Source: Oidiodendron maius Zn
Taxonomy: Eukaryota > Ascomycota > Leotiomycetes > Myxotrichaceae
Direction: 5' to 3'
Assembly: GCA_000827325.1 (NCBI GenBank)
Contig: KN832875.1
Span: forward strand, 1,922,001 to 1,986,000
Length of the DNA stretch: 64,000 nt
In this document: positions 53,674-64,000 of the stretch, in pieces
Layout: the number at the start of each line of letters is the position of its first letter
Position numbering within the stretch: the stretch's first letter is position 1
Program-made: the position numbers and the translations under genes
The notes under the pieces: model-generated
Seen by the model: only the letters and a program-made list of their open reading frames with translations
What the model was told of the DNA's origin: nothing
Database searches by the model: none

Positions 53674-56600
53674 ATGTCCTCACACGACTCTCCCAGGACG
53701 TCCATAGGTCCAACCCCTTTACCTAATCTCGGCCTTAGATCCCGGCGAGGTTCGTTGGTCTCCCTATCTTCATCAACTCCTGTCGATAAAGAGCAACTCG
53801 CGCATGCATTGGACCAGATACACAGCACTGCATCTCACTCGGAGGCTCTGACGACGTTCAACGAGTTCGCTTCGCCACCGCCCTCATCTTCCACTGTTGA
53901 AAATAAAAGTCTGGCTGAGGATATTATGCAAAATGGCCTTAGTGGGTTGTACAACCGTTTCCGTGGTGTTGTTGCCGGAGGAAAGGACAAGAGCGCGCCG
54001 ACATCACACAAGGGCGATTCTGAAAGCATCGAGACTGCCTCCGCGACTAGTCAGAATGCTACAACTCCGACGTCCAAAGGTTCGATCGCTCTTATGAGAG
54101 ATGACAGCGGCGCCACTGTATCGCCCATCCAACTATCCACCTCGTCATCCCGCCTCCAGTCCCCCACTGCTATATCCTTTGCTGCAAATTCCTCTGAGAG
54201 TACACTGCAGGCATCGAAATCTTCCAAGGGAACCTTCATATCAACTCCAGCAACTTCAAAATCGGCATCCTCCAGCAGGCCATCAATAGCACCAATGGCA
54301 AAAGCTACGGCCTCATCTGTAATTGTGCCCACTGTCGCGCAAGTCACTGTTAGCGCGTTCAAGGACGGGGATACGACCCAAATCCTTGCTAATATACCTA
54401 GTGCCTCTGACAGGGTTGAGCCTTCACCTTCGGTGACGGATCTTCAAGGCTATGATGCTAGGCATCTGCTGAAAGAGGGCGTCATCGAGGTGGAGGCTTC
54501 AGATAGCTCGGGAGCAAATCCAGGTCTTGGAAACACCACTCAGGAAGGTTTCTCCGGCGACGGAGGGTTGGAAGGGCGAAAAAAGTCTACCAGCAACCCC
54601 CAAAGTGCTTTATCAGCACTGTCGTCTCTGCAGACCTCCGACTCCGCCCGCCTAAATGCGCCATCTCGCCTTACTGTATCGGATTCCTTGAGAAGACCGG
54701 CCGCTATTGAACGTATTGCCCAGTCACATCTACCAGGGTACCAGGCGTCACGGGCTTCATCTACCGATCGAAGCACGGCTGCTGCCAGCCCCATTAACAC
54801 ATCCGCCCATAATAGTGTCCGACACGAGACAATCTCCGCCGAGGAATTCATTTCAAGCAATCATCAAGACCCACTCCGTATTCCAGGAACGACTATGAAT
54901 GAAGGTGGCACAGATATTGTCAGTGCAAAACTTGAGAAAATGAGAAGGCAGGTTCTGAGCAAGGAGTTTTGGATGGCTGATGAGATTTGCAAGGAGTGTT
55001 TCTTATGCGGTGACGCATTCTCCGCCTTTCGAAGGAAGCACCATTGCCGAACCTGCGGCTGTATTTTTGATTCTAAATGCACTTCCATAGTATCCGGCCA
55101 AAGATTTGGTGTCCAAGGGACACTTAGGGTGTGCAAAACATGTCTTGATATCATCAATAGGAGGCATGACAGCAGTGGTTCTGATGACTCTGGCGATGAA
55201 TCTGCTCTGCAAACTTTCTTCCAAAATCAACACGCGAAATTTGACACACCCAACAAAGCAGAAAATGCAGAGGAGGCCGGCCACAGCGTTCTAGAGAAAG
55301 CTGAAAGTGACAAGAGCAGTTTGGCCACCCCAATGATGGCAATTCCAGCAACTCGAAGGATCGGCAATTCTGCTAATCGGCAGTCTCTTGTCTTAAACAT
55401 TGAAACTCCTCAACTCAGTCGTCCTAGTTCTTCAAGATCTCTGAAGTCAGTGGCAGCCACTGGTCGTCCAGCGTCCTCGAATCATAAAAGGCATCAGTCA
55501 AAACACAACTTCCTTGGCCGCTTCATGCCTACGGCCGAAGAAAGAGCACCTTTTCATCGTGGAGTGACGGACGATTTAACAAAAAAATCCCGGCTCCCTG
55601 CCTTCCACGATGATAACATCATTGATCCAGACTTGGCACCATACATGTCTGACGAAGGATCGAGTGGGGATGAGCAGATGAGCATTTTTGCGACCATGAA
55701 CAGCGGTGGCATTCCTACCGCCAGCTTCGAAAACGACAGATCGGGATTTGGATCTCTCCTTAGCGCCAATAAGAAACATAGAACTAGGACTGGTGAGAAA
55801 AGTGTCAGCGGTGTCAGTTTTACAAGCCGTGGTGGCGATGAGGCAAATGGAAATCCTTCCGTAAGCGGCTTCTCGCGGCAGAATCGGCGACGAAATCTAA
55901 GTACGGCGAGCAATAGTCTGCACCACTCTCGAGTGTCTCCGCGGCAGCTAGGATCTGGATATGGGAACCTGAACGATGCTGTCTCTGACATTGTATTGTC
56001 TACCCCTACAGTTGGTTCGGCCAGATTAACACGTAGCGCATCAATGAGAGATGCCAGAGCCCCAGTAATCGAATTGAACAGTGCAAGTTTGCATCATGTG
56101 CGAAGGCTACTGCATCAGTTGCTACAAGACGAGAATATTCCGAATATCGCATCTTGGGAGAGAGCGCTCATGCCAATACTTCTACAGTGCACAGATGATG
56201 TCAACCCCGACGTAAGAGGAGGCGATGATATCGATATCCGTCACTATGTCAAGTTGAAGAAGATTCCAGGTGGTAAACCTGGCGACACATCATATGTATC
56301 TGGGGTTGTATTCTCCAAAAATCTTGCATTGAAAAGCATGCCTCGGAGCATATCTAATCCCCGGATTGTGATTGTTTCGTTTCCTATCGAGTATCAGCGA
56401 CATCAACAGCACTTTATGAGTCTCGAACCTGTTATAGCTCAAGAGAAAGAATTCTTAAGAAACATGGTCAATCGCATCGCGTCGCTTCGTCCTCAATTAC
56501 TTCTGGTTCAAAAACATATATCGGGACTTGCACTGCAATATTTGGCAGAGGCTAATATCGCCGTTGCATATAATGTGAAGCAATCTGTCATTGAAGCTGT

Positions 56601-59600
56601 CTCACGCTGTGCACAGACTGAAATCATCTCATCAATTGACATGGTTGCACTGAAGCCAGTCCACATTGGCAAGAGTGCTGGCTTCGAGGTGAAGACTTTC
56701 GTACATAACGATATTCCTGGAAAGAAAAAGACTTATATCTACCTATCCGGTTGTCCAAAGGAGTTAGGCTGCACCATTACGCTAAGAGGAGCAAACTTGA
56801 CAACCCTCGCCAAAATGAAACGAATTACCGAGTTTATGGTTTACGTTGTCTACAACCTCAAGCTCGAGACATGTTTGATGCGCGATGAATTGGTCCTAAT
56901 TCCAGATGTGGCAGAAGGCAAAGGCAGCCTCATGAGACAGGAGTCATCACAAACGGTTCCAGGACTTGAAAATCTCTCAACTCGTGACCATGCACCTGTA
57001 GTTAGCGACCAGCTTCAATCAGACACAGAAATTGGAAAGAAGTCATTGGAACAAAACAGTCAACATAAATCCTTCGAGCCAACAGAAGGTGGCATTCAAG
57101 ACTTTATCACTTTAACCAACCCTGGAAACACTCCTTTAGAAGTCCAAAATGAGTCAATGCATGGAGCCATCGGGGATTCTCCAAAGGTCATCTCAGCTCA
57201 CGAGGCTCATGTCCATGGCTCTCACGAAGATCAGCTACCTGGAGATATTCCCATGCCTACCTTCTATAGCGACATGGTTGCAAAGCATAAGACGAAGATC
57301 TTGTCAGCTTCTCCTTTTGTCAAGTTCAAGCAACCCTACCTCCTAATGAGAGCACGAGAACAGGAAAGAAGGCTCGTATACCTCAAACGATTGCGCGATC
57401 AAGACACATATGAGGAGCCGACAGAAAATGATCAATCGAAGCCTCAGAAGTTCCAACTTATCAAGCCAGAAATGGTCCACGAGACTGTGAAAAGAGCACC
57501 GAGGCAGATTATGGAGGTCTTGCATGCTGTTCATGATGCAGAATATGACAAAGCCTTACATAACTATCAGACACAGACACGTCAATGGGAGAACTCCATC
57601 CAAAGAAATATCTACCTATTTGATCCATATGCGCATCAAAATATCACTGTACTATACACAGTTGTCTGTACTGATACGACAATTCCGTGTGCCGGGCCTG
57701 ATCTTCTAGAGTTAGCCTTTTATAATGAGCACGAGGAGTCAACATTCTTGGGTCCAGACTGTACACTTGGGCAGTACGTCGAAGATCTTTGTCTAAGTGC
57801 AAACACTGTCTGTGCTTCTAATGGATGTGAACGTAAAATGTCTGAACATCATAGAACATACGTTCATGGTGAGGCACGTGTCACGGTTTTTGTTGAGAAA
57901 TATCCCTGCAAAATCAACGGACTCCAGGATTCCATCCTTATGTGGAGTTACTGCAAGATATGCAAGAAAGAGACTCAGGTTATGCCCATGTCTGAAAATA
58001 CATGGAAATACTCGTTGGGGAAATATCTTGAATTGTCCTTCTGGAGCAGCGAGCTACGCCTCAGAACCGGCTTCTGTCCCCACGACATTCATCGCGACCA
58101 TCTACGGTATTTTGGATTTCGAAACTTTGCAGTCCGTATCCATTACGATCCTATTGATCTGCTTGAGATTATTGTTCCGCGTGCCAGAATCACCTGGAAA
58201 GTTGACCTCGACTTGAAGTTAAAAAACGACATGTACTTAAAGATTGAAGAGCGATGGAACCGTTTCATGACTTCTGTTAACTCCAGAATTAAAGGCATCA
58301 ACATTGATAGTGTTGTGCCTGAAAAAGCCGAAGCTTGCAAAGCGGAAGTGGAAAGACTTACAAAGCTCGCGCAAGAGGAGCATGCCACCCTTATTCGAAA
58401 ACTCCAGGCAAAATATATGGAGTCTAAGTATTACGAGATTATTCCGCTCAATAGAGCTTTGAGGGCCATGCAAGAGAAAGTGGCGGAGTGGGATGATGCA
58501 TTCGCTGCCTTTGATGCCAATTATTTCCCTTCTGAAAAGGATATTAGGAGGCTCGCTGCCCTTCAACTCAAGAGGATGTTCATGGACCGCGATGAATCCG
58601 CAACTTCGTTAGCATCTGCAGAGTCCGCTGACCTAGCTTTTGATGCAGATGAGAAGTCCCCAACCGGACCTCAACCCCTGAATGTTTCTGCAGAAGAAGC
58701 ACGCGATGTTCTGACTTCTCTCATCGTGGAAAGCTCGGATGCAGCTACTTCCGCAGAACATAACGCCACGGCGCAGATAGTGGATCAAGAAGGCGTAAAT
58801 CATCTAGATCTTGCTCTTCCTCAACAGAACGAACCTATCCCTATAACGGTATCCGATGCTCCGGAGGCAAATTCTGCATTAAATTCAGCCAATCTATTAA
58901 ATCCAGACACAGTATCACCGTCGCAATTATCTGGTTCGTCAGGTGATTCAACATTATTGGAAAAGGTTGAAAGGTTGCGTGCGGCAAGTCAGAAAACCCA
59001 AGATGGTCAAAGCAGTCGTCCGCAGCCTACGGGTACACGGATTCCCATTGAGAGAGGCGCATCCCGACGATCAGGGGTTGCGACATCCCCCCCACTAGCC
59101 CGTACGCAGTCCCAACCAGCAGGGACGCTGCACCGATTACAGCCTAGTCCTACCAAAAGTCCCACGAAACAAGGAGAGTCCAAGATGGGCAGCGAATCAC
59201 ATGGACCTGTAACTGATCCATTAAAATCTTCAACAACAGAACCCGCCAAGCAGACGGAGAAAAAGCTATCTGACAGATTAGGATTGAGCACTTTGAAAGC
59301 ACACAGAAAAGCTGGTCACTCACTCATCCCGAGATCCATCCACAGCAAACGCAAAGAGTCGAAAGTATCTACGTTGGCCAAACACTTCGAACAACTGAGC
59401 CGAGAGTTTGAAAAGGAACGTCTTCGTGACAGAAAGCAACGAGCAGCAACAATTTCACAAGCGAGAGCTTTTCCGAAGGCTTCAGCAAAGCCTATTGTAG
59501 AGGTTTATGACGATATCAACGAAGCTGTTGAGGAGCGTGGAGATATACTGCACACCCAGCTTCCACAGGCAGGCACAGATCAAAGTGGCACCCAGAATGG

Positions 59601-61421
59601 TGGCCCTCCGAATCTTAACCCCGAATCTACACGTACAAGCAACGATACACAGTCTCCAACCAGCACAACTGCGACAGCTAATGAAACAGCAACGGAAACT
59701 GAGACGGATGACAACCAGCATAATGTTAGCGCAGCTGGATCGGATGACGATGGTGCCGTGAGTGATGTAGAAAATGCACTACTGGACGACATCATCCCCG
59801 GCGCTGCGGAGATAGCGGAATCACTACGGAAACCTGATGCCGAGATTCCGCTGGAAATTCCAAGGCATGAGAAATCGAGCCTAATGAAAATGCTAACCAA
59901 CTTTTGGGCCGAGAGATCTGCAAGTGGATGGACTCCTCTGGAGTATCCTGTAAACGCGGGTGACCATATATTCGCCGATGAGGACATCATTGTGAGGGAA
60001 GATGAACCCAGTTCCTTAATAGCCTTCACATTGCAATCAGAACACTACAGAACGATGTTAGAAGAGCTTCGCAGCCAGGGATCTGCTGGCAAGAATGGAC
60101 ATAATGGCTCGAGTGCAGATAAGTCTCATCGATCGGAAGCAGAGGATGGGAACGCCGCTATTGGAGAAGATAAAGCCGATGAAGCGGAGGTGGAAACATC
60201 ATTGCTTCGTGCTACTGGAACCCATCTAGCATACTCTTTTGTTGATTCCACAGCACGAATGCAGTGCAAGATCTTCTTCGCTGAACAGTTTGATGCAGTG
60301 CGTCGCAAATGCGGTGTTGCTGATCGCATTGTTGAGTCACTCTCACGTTGCTTGAAGTGGGATTCTAAAGGGGGCAAAACGAAGTCGGTTTTCTTAAAAA
60401 CCTTGGACGACCGACTCATTGTCAAGTCACTCTCTCCTGTTGAGACACAAGCCTTCTTGAAATTCGCTCCCGCTTACTTTAATATCATGGCTGAAGCTCT
60501 CTTCCACGATCTGCCGACTGTCATTGCCAAGATGCTTGGCTTCTACCAGATTGTCATCAAGAATCCCGTCACTGGCACCGAGATCAAATGGGATGTACTC
60601 GTAATGGAAAATCTCTTCTACGACCGCTCCCCGACACGTATCTTTGATCTCAAAGGGTCAATGCGGAATCGAAAAATCCAGTCAACGGGAGAACAGAATG
60701 AGGTTCTGCTTGACGAGAATATGGTAGAATTCATCTATGAGTCGCCTCTTTTTGTGCGCGAGGTAAGTTCATTAAGGGATAGGAAGGTTTTCGAGCAGTA
60801 TTTAATATTATATAGCACTCGAAGAATCTCTTAACGAATGCCATTCACAATGACACATTATTCCTGCAGAGGAACGACGTTATGGATTATTCCTTAATGG
60901 TAGCCGTCGAAGAGGTATGTGGTCCCTACCTTTAGAAACTAGCTCTTGCTAACACGTCTCTTCAGACTCGAAAGGAGCTTGTTGTAGGCATCATCGACGT
61001 TGTCCGAACATACACTTGGGTACGTCTCGTCTTTAGATTGGAAATACGATATAAGCAGTGGCTGACATTTTGCAGGACAAAAAGCTCGAGTCGTGGATCA
61101 AAGACCGCGGCTTCGCTGGTGGTGGCAGAAACCGGCCAACCGTCACCTCGCCAAAAGTATGTCTATCCAATGAATCCATTGAATTGCTATGTCCTGACAC
61201 TCTAATAGGAGTATAAAAGCCGCTTCCGAGAAGCAATGAATAGATATATGCTTTTAGGTAAGGCAGACTCGGCAAAACACTCGTTTATGTACTAACTTTC
61301 AAAAGCTCCGAATAGTTGGTACCAGTGGCAACACGAGGCATCACGTCCGCAGAGGGAGACTCCAAGGGAGCTACATAACGAGGCTCCAGTTGACAAATCT
61401 GAAGACAATAGAGTAGAGTGA
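53674..61421 (+). CDS. FAB1: phosphatidylinositol-3-phosphate 5-kinase FAB1 (PIKfyve)
   Basis: Six exons: 53674-60762, 60816-60914, 60966-61019, 61076-61156, 61209-61257 and 61306-61421, giving 2495 residues. Fab1 makes PI(3,5)P2 on vacuole/endosome membranes. The FYVE zinc finger lies near 440-505 (CKECFLCGDAFSAFRRKHHC, RTCGCIF). The CCT/chaperonin-like region spans about 800-1100 (LLVQKHISGLALQYLAEANI, GCTITLRGANLTTLAKMK), followed by a Cys-rich Fab1 block near 1370-1500 (CASNGCERKMSEHHRTYVHG). The lipid kinase domain is C-terminal (about 2170-2460). It has KTKSVFLKTLDDRLIVKSL with the ATP-binding Lys, YDRSPTRIFDLKGSMRNRK and the activation region NDVMDYSLMVAVEE. All introns cluster in the last 700 bp. 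The N-terminal 430 residues are Ser-rich and disordered. Confidence 0.96.
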
Positions 61422-61905
61422 GACATGAATAGGGTCATGGCTTCACAATAAGACAAGCGACGCACAAGTTTTATGCTTGCAATGAGATACCCCCACATAG
61501 CTTTTGTTGAAACAAATGATAAAACGTTGATTTTTATGACGGCATGCAACAGAACACTCGAGCTTAGGTCACGAACCTAGAACTAGTAAAATGATATCTT
61601 AAACTAGGTACGAACGAGGATCTACCTGTTCACGTTCTTGAAGTGATCATAAATATTATGCTGTCTACTTGCGCCATATGTTTCGGCAACAAGTTTGACT
61701 ATTACGCTTATTTATGAACGGATTGTTGTTGGCTCCTGGAGGAAGATCCCCCGGAATTTAAGAGGTGGTGTTCTAGCAGCTAACTAGTATTCCTAGATTC
61801 TAGACAGTATATCCCAGAACCCACCGACCCTCGTCGATATATACTTGAAATTTCGTTACTCATTTCTTTGTGTATGACTTTTACGATCGCCTTGTACACC
61901 TATTT
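61422..61905. other. convergent intergenic region
   Basis: 484 bp between the 3' ends of FAB1 and the aminotransferase gene; AT-rich, no gene seen. Confidence 0.5.
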
Positions 61906-63148
61906 TTATACCAGATTCTCTCGCACATATTCCCCCAACTTCTCCAGCGCCTCCCGCAGAACGTCGGTCTCGCAGACGAACCCAATACGCACATATCCTT
62001 TGAACTCCTCTCCGAAACACTCCGATCCTGGGGCGAACATGACTTTGGTGTTCTCAATCACATCGATGCTGAACTGCACATCGTCCACGAGCACGCCCTT
62101 CTTCTCAAATCTTATAAACGCTACTGTCCCTCCCGTTGGCTTGACCCAGGAACATGCATAACCGTGCTGGCTGATGAATGACTCCATGAGCGCGAGGTTC
62201 GTCTTCGCGAGCTGGATGTTGCGCGCGAGGAGAGAATGGATCACTGATTCAGACAGAGTGTACGACGCCACCTGGTCGTCGAGCTGGGAGACGGAGATGG
62301 TAGTGTAGTCCCGGGCTGAAGCGAGGCTCTCGATGACGGAGCAGTCGCGCGATGCGATCCACCCGATACGGATCCCCGCGAGGGAGTACGCTTTAGACAT
62401 CGAGCCCGTGACGATGGTCTTCTCGTAGCCCATGGAAAGCATGGAGGGAGGGAATTCGGCGTCGGTCGGAGATATGGAGTGGAAGAGCGGCCGATAGACT
62501 TCATCTGAGAAGATGAGGATGTCCCGCTCGCGGGCGAAGTCCACGAGGCCTTGCAGGACCGATTTGGGAACCGTGGCTCCGGTGGGGTTGTTTGGATTAT
62601 TGATGATAATCATCTTAGTGTTCTCCCTGACCAAGCTCTTGAGGTCGTCCAGATCTGGGATAAATTTCTTCTCCCTCCGCAGCTTCCATCGTGAGACCTC
62701 CGCGCCCAGACTCTCTGGGACCGAGTACAGCTGCTGGTATGTGGGGTACATACAGACAACATGATCTCCGGGCCCAATTAGAGTATACAACAGCAGGAAA
62801 TTTGCAGCGATGGCACCGGGGGTGATTAGGATGTTGTCGGCCGGGAGCGGGGTAGGGACGCGCACTGAGTATAAGGAAGCCAGGCGCTGCCGCAGAGTAG
62901 GGGATCCACGTATTGGGCCATATGTCAACTTGGTTGAGGGTTTTAGAGGAGGCTCAGTGTTGGGGTCCTCGCAGAGGGCGACGAGGTCGTCAATGGAGAT
63001 GGAGGCTGCGCAGGTCTCTGCGATGTTCAGCACCCCTGGAGTGGTTTCATACTTGTCCATCCACTGGAAAATATTAATACGGAATGCAAAAATCAATTGA
63101 AGAGGGTCTATTTACTTGTTCTATAGCGAAAGGGTCAATCTTAACCAT
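61906..63148 (-). CDS. class I/II PLP-dependent aminotransferase
   Basis: Two exons, 63148-63116 (33 nt, MVKIDPFAIEQ) and 63063-61906, giving 396 residues. The aminotransferase fold-type I motifs are present: LTYGPIRGSPTLRQRLA, TPGAIAANFLL, INNPNNPTGATV, FSDEVYRPLF (D198, Y201 bind PLP) and the Schiff-base lysine K235 in GSMSKAYSLAGIRIGW. FKGYVRIGFVCETDVL holds the Arg that binds the substrate carboxylate. Substrate cannot be told from sequence; relatives include aspartate, aromatic and capreomycidine-synthase-like enzymes. There is no targeting sequence, so it is probably cytosolic. A chance open frame on the other strand is ignored. Confidence 0.93.
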
Positions 63149-63698
63149 GCTGTAGGCGAGGCTGAGGGGGAGGCTGGATCGGGGACAAGCCTAGAGAGGA
63201 GTTGAATATGCCTGTAGAGGAGCAGAAATGCATTGTAGAACAGGAAGACCGACCTTGGACAAGGGTCTTATAAGATGATATATCTTCTGTTCCTCCAATT
63301 GTTGAGAATAGGGCGTGCCTCATAGGGGTAGAGTGGGATGTCTCTCCCTCCGGGTCACGATGGTCTGGTCATTCGCTGCCTTGCGACGCACGTGACGAGT
63401 CATTCCATCACTGGCCGATAGCTAACTACCTACAGCCGACACGCAATACCATCTCCAACTCTCCTTCAGCTCATTTGTTTTGTTCTGCTTCTTTCTGTTC
63501 AGTGCAGCGTCTCACATGTTGACCGCAGCTCGACGCTTCCCTCCCTTTCCTGCTAATCTCCCCGGTCGGCATTTAGCACAGGACCCTGTTCTATGATCCT
63601 CGGCCACTGATCTAGGCCAGCCATTTCAACTCCAATCTCCCCTTCAACAACCACCTCAACTCACCTCATCTCCTTCAACTTCGTCACAACCCGCTCAG
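63149..63698. other. divergent intergenic region aminotransferase / EGF-like gene
   Basis: 550 bp. CT-rich leader sequence (63560-63690) precedes the EGF-like gene ATG. Nothing else recognised. Confidence 0.45.
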
Positions 63699-64000
63699 AT
63701 GCGCCGACTGCAGCTGGGCACCGCCCTCCTGGCCGGGCTATCGCTCTCATGGACCACAGGTGCCTTCCAGAACTACTCCCAGGCCGACATGATGCGGGCA
63801 CAGCTATCCCTCATGGATGGCCGATCGGATGATTGCCCTCCCTGGTATGTCCCCAACGCCTTTCTGTCTCTTGATATTGGTGGAGGGGTCTGACTGAGAA
63901 TAGCTTCAATTGCCTCCTCCCCGCGTTCACCTGTGGCCAGTATGCCGAGTGCAATGAATTCAACGGCAAGTGCTCATGTCCCGCGGGCTATGGGGGCGAC
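63699..64000 (+). CDS. 5' end of secreted/membrane EGF-like domain protein (partial)
   Basis: Exon 1 is 63699-63844. A 59-bp intron (63845-63903, gtatgt...aatag) joins to an exon running off the window at 64000. [22 protein letters not shown] is a clear signal peptide. After it come [20 protein letters not shown] and [20 protein letters not shown], then [17 protein letters not shown]. The last part is an EGF-like module (C-x4-C...CxC-x2-GYGGD). The remainder, including any membrane segment, lies outside the window, so the function is open. Confidence 0.85.

Noticed and set aside
1-64000. CRISPR arrays, insertion sequences, transposase or integrase genes, viral genes
   Set aside because: Read for direct-repeat arrays, terminal inverted repeats and characteristic motifs on both strands; none seen.

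Overview
This is a gene-rich 64 kb piece of a filamentous ascomycete chromosome (Pezizomycotina; Eurotiomycetes is my best guess from overall protein flavour, not proven). The evidence is compact genes with short introns (about 45-90 bp, GT...AG, often with CTAAC/CTGAC-like branch points), no operons, and a protein set typical of moulds: shelterin TPP1-like protein, RPEL-repeat protein, fungal transcription factor domain protein, a large FAB1 and a PIG-M/GPI14 homologue. All gene models were spliced by hand from the sequence; phases were checked and nearly all close exactly.

Layout. 1-8 kb: a partial 3' gene end, a SET-domain protein, a small Cys-rich protein, a PMP3 proteolipid gene with an 18-nt first exon, squalene synthase ERG9, and an RPEL-repeat protein. 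8.9-19.3 kb: NBS1 (MRN complex), a membrane-anchored cytochrome b5-like protein, a coiled-coil protein, a DnaJ/CAJ1-type co-chaperone, and a rhamnose-pathway epimerase/reductase. 19.8-25.6 kb: an accessory island with an intact-looking transcription factor diverging from a dead alpha/beta hydrolase, a dead PurK/ADE2-like gene without start codon, and an unrecognised, probably broken gene. 27-34 kb: mitochondrial EF-G (MEF1) and DNA polymerase kappa sharing a 276-bp divergent promoter, then a secreted serine carboxypeptidase. 36-48 kb: F-box-like protein, GPI14 divergent from translin/TRAX, the Mpv17/SYM1 family, eIF4E, an ACSF3-like acyl-CoA synthetase divergent from BolA. 48.6-64 kb: a very long TPP1-type shelterin protein divergent from FAB1 (PIKfyve), a class I/II aminotransferase, and the 5' end of a secreted EGF-like protein.

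Most genes are independent housekeeping genes: ergosterol synthesis, mitochondrial translation and membranes, DNA repair and telomere protection (NBS1, Pol kappa, TPP1), GPI anchors, phosphoinositide signalling and translation initiation. The exception is the 19.8-25.6 kb island, which reads as the remains of a small accessory cluster. Its nonsense codons are mainly of the CAG/CAA to TAG/TAA, TGG to TAG and ATG to ATA type, as expected from repeat-induced point mutation (RIP) or similar C-to-T decay. That island is the most interesting part of the window; I did not find a clearly new defence or mobile system.
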